Assembly: GCA_033977485.1 (NCBI GenBank) | Contig: CM066984.1 | Coordinates: 113,453,251 to 113,517,250 of the forward strand | Reading direction: 5' to 3' | From: Hydrangea macrophylla | Taxonomy: Eukaryota; Streptophyta; Magnoliopsida; Cornales; Hydrangeaceae | Length of the DNA: 64,000 nucleotides | Shown here: positions 20,579-33,000 of the stretch, piece after piece | Layout of the letters: every line of letters begins with the position of its first letter | How positions within the stretch are numbered: position 1 is the stretch's first letter | The notes under the pieces: model-generated | What the model was told of the DNA's origin: nothing | What the model saw: the letters and a program-made list of their open reading frames with translations, nothing else | Databases searched by the model: none | Translations under genes and position numbers: made by a program

Positions 20579-22888
20579 CTAATAGGGAAGTACCATCTCA
20601 AGCCCAGGCCCCGGATAATGCAATGAAGCCCCAGAACACTCAAACTCGAAGCAGGGCTGAGTTCTCGAGGGCATAAGCGAAGCACAACACATAGCACACA
20701 CAAAAAGGGGTGGCACAGCCTCAGCATCCTCAATACCACTGCACCGCGTATGCTGCCATATCTCACACACATCGCATGCCATCATCCTCTCCCCATCGTC
20801 ATCCCGGGCCCCACACTTGCATTGAACAGTCCAATTGTCGGCCCCACCTTCGTACTTCAACTCGGTCCCCAAGTCCATCCCACTCCCTCTCAGCCACAGA
20901 TCAGAACCCGATTCAACCGTGCCAAACAGCACCTCCCCATCCTCCACTCCCTCCAGTTCATGAATATCAGTCACCACAAGCCTTTCCATTATACAATACG
21001 TGTCCCTCATCGCGTTCTGCACCGCTGCCTTGAGCTCACCAGTTGTAGAATGCAGTGGAACCGCAATATACTCTCCAGGTGGGAATCCCCCAACTAACTC
21101 ATTTTCTAAATGACCAAAACAAGGCATTATGTGGCAAATGAACCTCAGTAATTGATCCTCCTCATCCCTAAATGGCCACTCCTTAACAAAGTGTTTGCTG
21201 TCAAGCATTACTTGAACTGCCAATTCAACCATTTCTGATTTTGGGTAACCCAATAGTACATTATTATACAAATACCAGATATCGCCATATGCATCAGCCC
21301 CAGGCGCTACTGCCAGTGCAGGTGGATGTGTGGCAGTGGGGACTGACTCGGGAACCGTGTCAACTTCCAACTCATCAGCTTGAACGATCCCCAGTTCTTG
21401 GATTGAATATTCTAAAACCCGGGTTAACGGATTCACAGAACGACTAACAATTTGACCACCAACAATCACATTGTTCATAGATTTTAGCACATAATCAAGC
21501 AACCCTGTATCACCAATGTGGAGCCGAGCAGCGTCTCGGGCTTCTTGCCTAGTCATCCCCGCATGGCTAGACTTGGTTGTTGCTTTCTTTTCTTTCAATG
21601 CATCTACAATCACATTTGCTGCATATTCGAGTCGTCTTATAGGCCACCGGCTATCCAAATTGGCAGCCACGGTAGCATATTTTTTGTACTTCACCGGTCT
21701 TTCCTTCACCACCAGTTTGTTTTGCAGGCCTGTTCTCCTCGAAGGTCTCGAAGAAGACAGCGATGGAGTCAAAGCATTGGCTGGTTTTCTCTGCAATGGA
21801 GGTCGAAACTTGAGAGTAAGCATGAATCTGAGAAGATCTCTGATTGTGATCAACTGGGTTTCGCTCAAATCTCGGTAACAACTAATGATCTGCTTGATAT
21901 CTCTTAACTGATTTGTATGAGTAAAATCTCGGATGACCTTATCAAGTTCTGTTGAGCTGAGAAGATCTATAGCTCTATCATAGTGGTGCTCAGCCACTCC
22001 GAAGCTTCCATGGCAAAATCTGTATCCCCATCTGCCAAACCATGGGTGGCCATAAGCCACTCCATGGAGCAACCTAAGATCCATAGACCGCTTCTTGGAC
22101 AAGTCCTCAACTGTAATTTTCCTGGGAAAAAAAAAATTCCAAGAAATTCAGATTATGGAATATTCGTGAATTGATTGTAAGTCTGATAATTTAAAGCTTT
22201 TCCGTGTTACCGGGTATGAAGATTAGTACAGATACGATCCCAGAGGTCCATAATTTCTCTACCACAGAGGTACTTAGACCCGCTTTCGATTCCATTGATA
22301 CATATCAGATGACCAAAACCGTTACAATGAATCAACCCATGTAAGAGATGAGTTTGGATGTCAAAAACACCATCATCAAGAGGCTTATTCCACTCCTCAT
22401 CCACTGGAATTATCATATGATACTTTCGTTTCGACACATAATGATGACTCCAACCTGAAACATTATAAAAATTACCCAATAAACCCTAAATCCCCAAATT
22501 CAAACAACCCCAACCCCCCCCCCCCCCCCCCCCCCCACAAAAAAAAAAAATCGAAAATCTAAGAACCCAGTTTTTGAAATCAAAGAGGCTCACCAGTGCA
22601 TCGACAGTGATCGCAAAAAGGCCTCATAGAGTGCTTGACACTCTCTTCAATGGTGTACATAGGAACAACAAACCCTCTGTTCTCTTGAACGAGCAATGTG
22701 CTCCAAATGGGCATTCCTTCAACATTGTAGTCTTCGAGCTCGGCGCATTCTCGGAGGAAGACCCGAATGTTGTCACGGAACGGACCCGATGGCGCAATCG
22801 GGCAACCCGGATCAGCAAATGTGTGGAGTCCATAGAGCTTCGGCATTCTTTTCCTCTTCTTGCAGGCTTCGAAGATTGGGATTGACAT
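20579..22888 (-). CDS. MMD1: PHD-finger protein, MALE MEIOCYTE DEATH 1 / DUET type (3 exons, 693 aa)
   Basis: Exons on the - strand: 22888-22594, 22454-22211 and 22121-20579. Donor and acceptor sites are GT-AG and the phases join to give CRCTGWSHHYVSKRKYH and TRKITVEDLSKKRS across the junctions. Residues 1-180 hold the family N-terminus (MSIPIFEACKKRKR, FADPGCPIAPSGPFRDNIR, PFCDHCRC). The central block (LLHGVAYGHPWFGRWGYRFC, YDRAIDLLSS) is typical of the MS1/MMD1 group. A C4HC3 PHD finger is at about 610-658 (CKCGARDDDGERMMACDVC, WQHTRCSGIEDAE). Arabidopsis MMD1 (704 aa) is a nuclear chromatin reader, binding methylated H3K4 and controlling gene expression in male meiocytes. Length and domains here are complete. 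The family also includes MS1 and the At1g33420 group; residue choice favours MMD1. Intron 1 carries a 23-bp C run. Confidence 0.9.
22514..22536. repeat. C homopolymer (23 bp) in MMD1-like intron 1
   Basis: Uninterrupted C run followed by ACA10, inside the 139-bp first intron. Confidence 0.85.
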
Positions 22889-23340
22889 GGTTGAAGCTTC
22901 AGTTCTTGAAATTTTCTCATACAGGGATCAAGAGAGAGAGAGATTGTAGAGAGAGAGAGAAAGAGGATTCGTTTGCTCTGTTTCGGGTTTTAACAAATTT
23001 GGAGGGTCGAAGTTGAAGTTTGTTGCAGAGTTCAAATGTTTGTATCGTTCATTTACCCGCGCGATATTAACGAAGATCATATAATGCCAAATTTACAGAA
23101 AAGCCCCTGAGGCGTTGAGCTTACTTACAAGAAGTTCCTTCAGTATTAGGAATGGGGGCATTACGGTCATTTGAGTAGTGTGATCGTCAATTTGCTTTGA
23201 GATCTAACGGTTTAGGTGGGACTCGTGTGTTAAACCGGAATATCTCAACCGTTCGGTTATTTTACTGTTGAAAGGTATTTTGAATTTTTGAGAAGCGGCG
23301 ACTCAACGAGTATATATTGGTTGCAACCGGTGTACCACGT
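22889..23340 (-). promoter_or_regulatory. 5' UTR and promoter region of the MMD1-like gene
   Basis: Two GA-rich tracts (about 22931-22965) lie just upstream of the ATG, a common plant 5' UTR feature. I do not see a clear TATA box. Confidence 0.4.
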
Positions 23341-23561
23341 CACTATTTATAACTCCTCTAACAGATTGAAAAGTTGTGTTTTTGTGGAGAAGTTTTCCCT
23401 TCAAAATAAGGGGAACAAATGGATAAATAGTAAATTGTGATTGGCTTGTGATACCATGTCACTCTAATGGTTAACTAATATTTAGTTCGACTCAACTCCG
23501 TGAGTCTTCAGCTGATGTGGGTGAACGACACTAGGCATTGTCAATTGGACAATGAGTGCAG

Positions 23562-23736
23562 TTTTGCTCATCCCAAAATTGGTCACCCTTTATTCACTCA
23601 CCTCTCACATTGGCTAATATAGTGAGATCCTGTACTTTACACTATTAATTAATTCTCATTTAATACTGCACCCTACTGCATTAGCCAATGAGAGAGGAGG
23701 GTGAACAAATGGTGAACAATTTTGGGATGAGCAAAA
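23562..23736. mobile_element. Foldback MITE
   Basis: Arms 23562-23618 and 23680-23736 are inverted copies (TTTTGCTCATCCCAAAATTG with its complement, and ATTGGCTAAT with ATTAGCCAAT), about 57 bp each, with a 61-bp loop. The ATTGGCTAAT motif and GTCACC...TTCAC spacing are like those in the element at 43180-43350. Confidence 0.7.
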
Positions 23737-24250
23737 ATGTATTCTTGGAGAAATAAGGCGAAAGAAAATATTAGGACTTGTTTGGATTTGCATGGATTGC
23801 AATTGGTATATTTGCTGTTATTTATATTATTCCAAGCAAAAAAATTAGCATCTTGATTGGCTTTACTCTGAACTTTCGTGCTCATTTGACAAATGTTACC
23901 GTAGTTTATACTTGAAATAATATATAAATTGATGATGTACTTATTCAAATTCAAGGGATGCCCAAACTTAGTCTATCATGAAGCACATTTTTCAAGAGAC
24001 AATTATAATACAATAAACATTTTCTTTCTAGCTCTTCCTTGTCACTTCCCCTACTCATTTTCCACATAAGGGTCAACCTGAGTAGGCTTGACCATTTACA
24101 AACAGCTAAGACACACTGAATCTACTCAAGTTGGAAACCAAGCAATGGACCATTCATAAGTACAGATCCCCAGCCTCCACAATATAAAGCAATCCCATAG
24201 TTGAGGATTTTATTATCATCAATAGACTTCACATTTTGAGCAGCCAAGCC

Positions 24251-24469
24251 ATGAAACTTCAAGAAATAGTAGCCCTTTGTTCCTATTTTCCCCTTTTAAA
24301 CTGTGTTATGGGCCCTCTGTATCATCTTCTCTCCTTGTCTCACCACAACTCCGGTCCAGAATCCGATGAGACGTCCATATCGGATGATGATGAAAACAAC
24401 ATTGCCGTTGCATGCAATGCTGCGGCCCTAAATCATTTTCGCCAAGTTCAACAAATTAGAGGAGCTTGA
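24251..24469 (+). CDS. Possible small gene, 72 aa, unrecognised
   Basis: The frame starts at the ATG at 24251 (MKLQEIVALCSYFPLLN). A TATA-like AATATAAAG lies about 70 bp upstream at 24179. The N-terminal half is hydrophobic (to about residue 30), followed by a Ser/Asp/Glu-rich acidic stretch (PESDETSISDDDENN, about 37-51) and a polar tail ending IRGA. The balance of hydrophobic and acidic segments looks less random than most short frames here, but I recognise no family. It sits between the MMD1-like promoter and the 3' end of the SKOR-like gene, on the opposite strand to both. It could be an unannotated small protein or chance. Confidence 0.3.
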   Translation: MKLQEIVALCSYFPLLNCVMGPLYHLLSLSHHNSGPESDETSISDDDENNIAVACNAAALNHFRQVQQIRGA

Positions 24470-24589
24470 TTCAACTCCTACTATTAGTAATCTCCCTCTG
24501 GTTTTCACTGCTGAAATCAGGCCAATATAGCTAAATTCTAGCTTCAATAGAGTTCTTGAATACTAGTGTCTGTTCTTATATGTAATAAA

Positions 24590-24620
24590 TATATATATAT
24601 ATATATTTATATATTACATC
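24590..24620. repeat. (TA)n microsatellite
   Basis: ATATATATAT run within the probable 3' flank of the SKOR-like gene. Confidence 0.6.
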
Positions 24621-24797
24621 TTTCACAGTACATGGATAGCCAATGTAACCATTAGCACACGAATATAACACCTATAATGATTTCATATTTCACCAATGCT
24701 TTTGTACTAGGAATAGAACCCGTGCTAACTTTTATATATCTTAAACTGGGAAAAAAGATGATACAAAGGGCCAAGCTTCAAGCCTGCAACAGTCTAT

Positions 24798-27700
24798 CTA
24801 ATGTGTTTCACTGATTAAATACAACTTCTGACTATCACTTATCATATCCACATCAAAAATTTTACCAGCATCTTCTGATAATATACAAGAACCCGAGGGA
24901 AAGTCTAGCTGATTTGCTGCTGTCTTGATTAGCTCTTCGATGGTGTGTGGAACCCATAAAACAACTCCGTGTTTTCTGTGCTCCTTGGGATCCCATGGGT
25001 GGAAAGGAAACACTGTGCATTTCCTCGGGTGGGTTTTATCTGTTATGCGCAAAAGGTCCAATGTTAGTTTTCTGACAGTGGAGGTTTAAACAATTGAACC
25101 ATCAGCAATTGTGTAAACAATTGATCTTTCTGCAAATATGGAACAAATATAACCCAAAAAAAAAAAAAAAAAAAAGAAAGAAAGAAAACTTATTGAATTT
25201 AATGAGCAAGATGACACATACAGTCTCTTAGAAAAAATTGTATTGAATGAGCTTTGATTAATTTGATAGTGGTGATTCTAAGAACTCTCTTCTGCAGCTG
25301 GAATGCATGAACCGGAGTGAAAGAATCACCAGCAGAGTCAAATGATAATTGAGCAAAAGAAAATGCAAAAAATTTATAACATCATAATGTACAATTCTGA
25401 TTTCTGGAGGTTTTCCGAGCATGAGCATCATCTGCACTATATGTGATTAAGCTTAGGTATTATAGTATGTTTTATCGATTATAAGTGTCACATCAAGGCA
25501 TGAATGGAAGTTTTCCCTCTTCTAGAAACGGTGAATTTTACTAAAAATCTTCCTAATTTTTGGAGAAATGATTGAATTACACATTTATCTCAGCTAAAAT
25601 GATTAAAGTTTTCATTTGAAGAGTTAAATAGTCGTACTTCATATGCTATGTGGTTTTTTGTTTCCTCAACGGAATGATTAGAGGTCAGTCTGGGGCTTGC
25701 TTTGAATCATAGATCGTAAGGTAATATCCAGTTGAAGTTTGGCATAATAGAAGTCGAAAATATGTTTTCTCAATACCCGTAATTTCATGAGAGCCAGGAA
25801 ATTCGGATAATTGAACAGATTTTGCATCCTCCAATAGCTTGATCAAATTCTTGTTTCCACACATTCGCCCTTCATCAAGTGGAGTGTTTCCCCACCTGCA
25901 AATCACAAATAAAACCTCGTTCAGTTGTTGGAAAAATAGTTACCTTATATCACCGAAAAGCAGTTCTATCCATTTACTGTCTAGGCTAATCAGTTATATA
26001 TATTTTTATAGTACTTCACCGATAGATGACTAATGGAATTTTTTTATACAAAAAAATAAAAAAAAAATAAAAGTTAAATATAACTTTTCTCCAACCAGTT
26101 CACTAAAAATAGATTGCCTCTATGATCTATGTATAACAAAAAATTAGACATTTTGTCATACTAGGTTTATTCATGCTAATAAAATTGTAAAAGCATCTCA
26201 AGCAGGCTCAAAAAAAAATTCCATTTTTGAAAATAGCAAGCAAAACTATCAAAAATTGTCCAAGGCAGAGTAGCTATCTGGCTAGCTGTTTTGGATACTA
26301 GCTATCTAGCTAGCCAGATTTGAAGAGCAATAAATTTAATGGTCGTTTTTTTTATTATTATTATTTATTTTATTTTATTTTTATTTTAAATCTTCATTAG
26401 CACAAAGAAACAGTGTAACTGAATTGTACCTGTCCTTGGAGAAAACACTAGCCCCAGCTTCCAAAAGTAATTTTGCCATCAAATATAATCCTTGTGAAGC
26501 AGCTACATGAAGTGGAGTCCGGTGATCATAGTAGTCTCTGGAGTTAGGATCAATGCCGTTGGATAATACCCGTTTTAGCAAATCTGAATCCCCTCTTGCA
26601 ACAGACATACATAAGAAACTACCAGCATCATCCATCTCTAATGTGGCCCCTTCTTTAGCAAGCAATGAAGCAACTCTGTCATGTCCACTCTTTATAGCTT
26701 CAAGTAAGGGTGTGTTTCCAAACTTATCTACTCAAAATCAACAAACACAAAAATTGACTAATAATATAAAATGGATGACACAGAAAATTAACTACTATAA
26801 AATGGTGACAAAGAATGAAACATATAAAGCCAAAAGGAAAATGGCACTTGGAGCCTGTTTGGGATAGCTTTTTCAGTGCCAAAAATAACTTTTAAGTGAT
26901 TGTTTAAAAAGCTGTTACCGATTGGATTAGCTTTGCATAGATTTAAAAAAAAATCTGATTCCTTTTTAAAGCTAAAAACTTAACCAAGTATTTACCTCAA
27001 CTCAGCCTATCTTAAAAAGCTCAAATTGTAGCTTTCCAGAAAATCTCTTACTTCAAAAAGTGATTATGGTAAAAGCTAACCCAAACAGGCTCTTAAGCCA
27101 TAAGTTACAGTTACCTAAAATGTTGATGCCAACACCTTCTTGTATAAGGAAATGCGAAATATCTTCGTATCCTCTTGATGCAGCGAGGTGCTGTTGAAAA
27201 CAAAGGCATCTCTTAGCAACAAGCGCTTTTCTATTCTCTTTCCTCTTTTGATATTCTTGGAAACACATACACAATATTTATTTGAAAAATAGAAAGGAGA
27301 GGAAACTGATTTTTTATTTTTCGGTTTTGACACAGCCAAAATATTCAAAACCTTCTGATATAAGCACTTAAGAAAAGACAATACTAGAGCAAAATATGAA
27401 CTCAATAATATGCTTACAAGTGCATATTTGCACTAGAGTCCTTGTGTGCAAACGTGCGTGCATGTGCACATTTATGTGTAGTTTACCATGTTATACAATA
27501 CGCATGGGTAATAAACAATGATTGTCCTCCCTTAGTGAGAAATTGTCTTAGTTCCACTTACAGGGGAAGAAAATTTAAACTCGTACATATTCCTTCTAAT
27601 TCCATGTCCTTGTTCTCAACCCTTTCCCAAGACTAGGAAAGGAACAAGAAAGTGAAACAACTTAGAGCCCATTTGGGTTAGCTTTTAGAATAACCGCTTA

Positions 27701-29912
27701 AGAGATTTTTTTAAAAGCTGTTTAGCCTGTTTCTTAGCTTTAAAGAGGAATCGGATTTTTTTTATTAGCTATGAAAAGGCCAAGTCAAATGCTCACAGCT
27801 TTTTAAACTCACTTATAAAATGTATTTACAACTACTTAAAACTTGAGAAAAAAAAAACATACCAATGGCGATCTTCCATCATAATCTGTCTTACTAGGAT
27901 CAGCTCCTGCTCTAATCAAACTTTTCAGCTGATAAAGATCTCCATGATAAGCTGCACTATTCACCCGCAATGCAAGTTCAGCTTCTTGCTTTGCAATGTG
28001 AAAGGAGATATCTGACTCCAGTTGCTTCACACGAACATTTGATTCTTTTTCCTACTAGTTTATATCATTTTAGACATCAGATTCACATAATATTTATGTT
28101 TCATGAAGGTTCATACACAGAGAAAATAACTGCTCAATAAGCATGCTATGCCTAAGGGCCCGGTTAGAATGGCTGTGGCTTGTGCGCGTAGGCAGAAGCA
28201 GAATCTTCGTACCTTGGGAATTAAGAAAGATTCATTAAATCCCAGATCTGCTTCCTGCATCACGTCTGGGCTGAAGCACCTCTGAACCTGCTTCAGCCAA
28301 AACGTGCTTTTGGGGCTGTGACGTGCTTCTTAAAATTTATTCAAACAGGGAAAATATATGCATGGGTCCCAGAAGCACATTTTGGCTCAGACATGCGTTT
28401 CAGAAATGATTCCAATCAGGGTCTAAAGATACTTTAATATGGTATAAGTAGAGGCGTGAATTTTTTTAACATCGGTATTTTACCTCTCAAACGTGCGTTT
28501 CAGAAATGATTCCAATCAGGACCTAAAGATATTTTCCTATGGGGTAAGTAGAGGCGTGATTTATTTTTAACATGGGTATATTACCTCTAGTAAGTTGTCT
28601 AAGATTTTTCGACCGTCATGAAAGTATATGTCAAGGACATTGGAAAAAGATTGTTTATCAAGCCGCAGAAGCCTACATAGTTCACAAACACGAACTGTAT
28701 AAGGCTGAGGAATGTTGCAAAGAATAGAGATCTCTCCAAATAAGCTGTTAGGCTGCAGAAGTGAAAGTGTCTCTTCTAATCCACCTTCCCCTATACTCAC
28801 CTCCTCCTGTACGCAAGTAAATTTTTGTCAATGTCACAATGTCGAAAATGACAAAATCAAAGTATGAAGAAAGAATCCAAAGAAAAGAAGATGTGGGCCC
28901 ACCATTCCCAAGTAACAAAAGTTTCAAACGTGGAGACAAACAGGATCAGAAATCGTACCAGTGTTCCATGGCAGACGAAATAAAGTTGATCTACCACATT
29001 TCCCAGTTCCATTATGACTTCTCCTGGGAGAAAAAACTCCTCGTGGACTCTGATTACCTGAAAGCACAAAAAGTGAGCTCTCACCAACTTACATGAAGCA
29101 AGATTTGATAATGTAACAGCATTAAACACCGTGTCATGCATGGACAACTCTGTCTCAAATCTTTCGGTTTTGAGTTTGTTTTGCTAACGTGAAATGAGCA
29201 GGCCAGGCAGAGGGACACGTGATATAAAATATATAAATATCTCAAACTATATGATTTCAATCCAGAGCTTCTCAATAGAAGTCTAATGTATTATGTACCT
29301 GACATCCTCAGATCATTCAATCACTGAATATTTATATAAGCTCAAGCTACACAGACTGTTCTGACTGTTGAATTGGAGCATCCAACCCAAATCTATTGGC
29401 AATGGGTGGAGTAGCACGCCCCCACACGTGTGGCATGACTGAGAGCCAAATACGTGGATTACTGAGATAGGGTAACGTGGACGTCATGGATCACACTGGC
29501 CAAACTGGCCGACAATAACCTACTCTGATACCATGTTCAATTGGAACATCCAACCCAAAACCAATTGGCAATGGGTGGAGTAGCCCCATGATCTTATATA
29601 TTGAGTAGCAAGGCTTTAAATTCCCGATGTGGGATTATAATCTCAACACTCCCCCACACATGTGGCATGACTGAGAGCCAAACACGTGGATTACTGAGAT
29701 AGGGTAACGTGGAGTACATGTGACCAACTAGGCCTGACAATAACTTGCTCTGATACCATGTGGAATTGAAGCGTCCAACACAAAACCAAATGGCAATGGG
29801 TGGAGTAACCCCATGATCTTATATTGAGTAGCAAGGCTTTAAATCCCCGATGTGGGACTATAATCTCAACATTGACTAACTTGGGTCAGCAACATAAATC
29901 CGGATTGTCAAA

Positions 29913-30003
<91 letters not shown>

Positions 30004-33000
30004 ATACGTATGGAGATATAACTAGATATCTATACATTTTGTAGCTCAAGCAAAGGGAAGAAGAAGACTCCAAAGAAATAAATACAACATATTAGCCATA
30101 TGAGTCTATGACCACTGTCAGAACTGAGGAAGATACAAGAATGTAGCTGTCAAGTGTCCAGGAGGTTGATTGAAAAGGTAGTTAAAAAAAAAAAAAAAAC
30201 TTCTAGCGACACCAAATCCATTGAAAGAGAGCCATCTTCTAGTTCTAGATGGCAGTCAAATGTTGTAATACCCGTACCCGGAGAAATGGATAGTATCTGT
30301 TTAGCATGTATTAATTGGTATAATTAATAGTATGTGATAATTTGGGTAAGTTTCAGTTACCCCAACGTGATAAGTGTTCCGAAAAGAGCACAGATGGACA
30401 GATATGAAATGGGACCCACGGGAGGTCCGGATTAAATAAATTGCATTTATATGATTAAATGAATATTTGTTTAATTGCTTTAATATTTTACTGATTGTCG
30501 CAATATTTTATGGTACTAGTTTGAATACCCGTGTAAGAGTGAATAGGAACCGGATTCATAACTAGTAGGTTAATTAGCAACTTTTACAAAATATGTGGGA
30601 CCACATTTGGGACCCACGCGTGACATAAACAAATACCTACTTAGATATTGGGTAGTTAATACAATTGTTTAGGGGATTTCATAATAAAGCTTAAGGAAAT
30701 ATTGGGGAGGTAAATGGAAATCAACCAAAGTTGTCTAGGAAGCTCAAGAGGTTGACACCTCTTGAGCATGACTCATCCATCATCTTCTCCATGTATATCA
30801 AAACAAGAAATTAGATACAAGAGAAGAGAAATTCAGCCATTGACGAAAGCTCCGCCGACTCCGCCGTTTCTTCGCCGTTTCATCGCCGTCGGTACACCGT
30901 TTCGCGAACCGAGACCGTATTCGGAATCGTGGAGGTGAGAGGGTCGTCTCTATACCTTTTATTTTCAGTTTCGTTGACGTTTTTTCGCGACCCTCTTTGA
31001 GGTGACGATACATATACATGATATTTGTATGTAGGATTATCATTGGAGTTAATTAGAGCTAAAATTTACGAGGAATTTGGGGTTCTAGGCTTTAGTTGGA
31101 GCAATTTGTGAGGTGAGTACTCTAATCCTACATTGGGTGTTAAATGGTGCTTATGTGATATTAAGTATGACTACATGCTTAGTTCTTGAATTATTAGATA
31201 AAGCATATGTTAATTTGAGCTTAACATGTAAATTTTTGTAGAAATTGCTATGTGTTATGTTTGACGTGCTTATGTGCTTAATTGGGTCAATGGATGTCAA
31301 ATAGTGATCACCATTATTTAGCCCGTATTAACGGGGCGATGTTTTCCTCAAGAAAAAGGGGACGGTGGTGACGACCACAACGATTTAACTACGGTCACGT
31401 GAGAGTGTGTTTTCGCTATGTGCGACGTTGAAGTGAGAAAAGGCCCGAAATCTTGGGTCCGATGCGATGGTGATTAGTTACTTGACATACCGGCGACCAT
31501 TTTATCGTTGTGTTGCTTATATATTGCATATGCGCATCTCATACTCAAATGATATGGTTAAAGTATTCACTAAGCGTAAGCTTAAAAACCAAAACTGTTT
31601 TCTGTGAGGTTATTGAATAACCACCACAGGTACAGATCGTGACGAGGGAAGGAAGTGAACGGGAATCCGGGCCGAGTATCTTCTTGTTTATATGTTCATA
31701 GATATGTAAATATGTTAGTTTTGGTGGATGTGGAACTCATGGTTGTAGTGTTGTAGTTGAAATATTTTGTTGGAAGAATAAGTTGTATTTTGGATTGCAA
31801 ATTTCTCTTGTAAGTTGTAAAATGCTAAGCACCACCTTTTAATGCTTTAGAATGTGGTTTGGGAACTTGTTAACTTGTTGGGTGTTCTTTCCTTGAGTTT
31901 AGTTGTTGAGCTCTTGAACTCATGTTTTAAGAAATGATGTTGTGTTTGAGCCTTTGGTTTCATGTTGAGTATAGCTTTGATAAAAGAATGCAAGTTTGTT
32001 TTCCAAATGAGCTTTCATGGATTTTGATAATCAAGTGAACTTGCAAATATTTGAAAATGAAATTATGGAACCTCATGTGATGGATTTTGATTAAATCAAG
32101 TTGTCATAGGGCTTTTGAACTTGTATTGGCAAAGGGGATTTCCATATTTTTACTACTTTGTGAAATTGGAGAGTTAATGTCTAGTCCTTCATTTGATTGA
32201 GGTTTGGGTTATGTTAAAGTGTTTGTGGGAGCCTAAATATGTTGTTATGTTTATTGAGTGTTTGGAGGGTGTACTCAAGAGTTTTGGAAAGTTTGGAATC
32301 AAAAATAGAACTTGGGAAATGTTTGAACTGATTAAATAGAGTTTTAGCAGCAGGGAGAACTCATTTGCAGAATCCGGATCGATCCGGGTCTGGTGTGGAT
32401 CGATCCGGGGCCTCCAGTCGGGTTTCGGGGCGGATCGATCCGCTGGTCTGATTTCAGCCCGTCGGTTTTTACGGAAACGGATATAACTCTCTCTAGAAAA
32501 TTCAGATTCGAGCACCGTTTTTTTGCGTTAGAACTGGGACTCGAAGACCTATCTTTTGGTATAAAATTTTATGTACCTTATTAATTACCATTTTACCCTT
32601 GGGTCTATTTCTTTCATAATAAAGCCTTTTAAATGACACTTAATTACTGTTTCTTGCTATTTTGGTGTAGTTTGGGTGCGTATGGTCTTGTTACACGTGT
32701 CCTAATCCGCTGGGGCGGGTTGGGGTGTGACAGATGTCCATGATATAGCTAATCTAAACCTAATCAGTTCGTAAACACAATGTAACTTGTATGATGAAGT
32801 ACCAAGTTCTGCGTTTTTATTTATCGGGTATGTAGCATTTCCCTGAATGTGAAGAGCCAACAAATTGACTTACAATCTGATTGATGAATTCCGAGGAGCA
32901 TCCCTTGAACAGAGGAACATTCTCGATGTATGGCTTGTATAAAGTTTGGGAAATCTGAAAAATGAGCGATAATCATTGTGAGTCAGAAACAGAAAATACA

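Noticed and set aside
20710..21097. Overlapping + strand open frames of 107 and 115 codons
   Set aside because: They lie opposite the PHD-finger exon of the MMD1-like gene; their Pro/His-rich content is the complement of its coding sequence.
21516..21907. Overlapping + strand open frames of 120 and 129 codons
   Set aside because: Antisense to MMD1-like exon 3 with no domain of their own.
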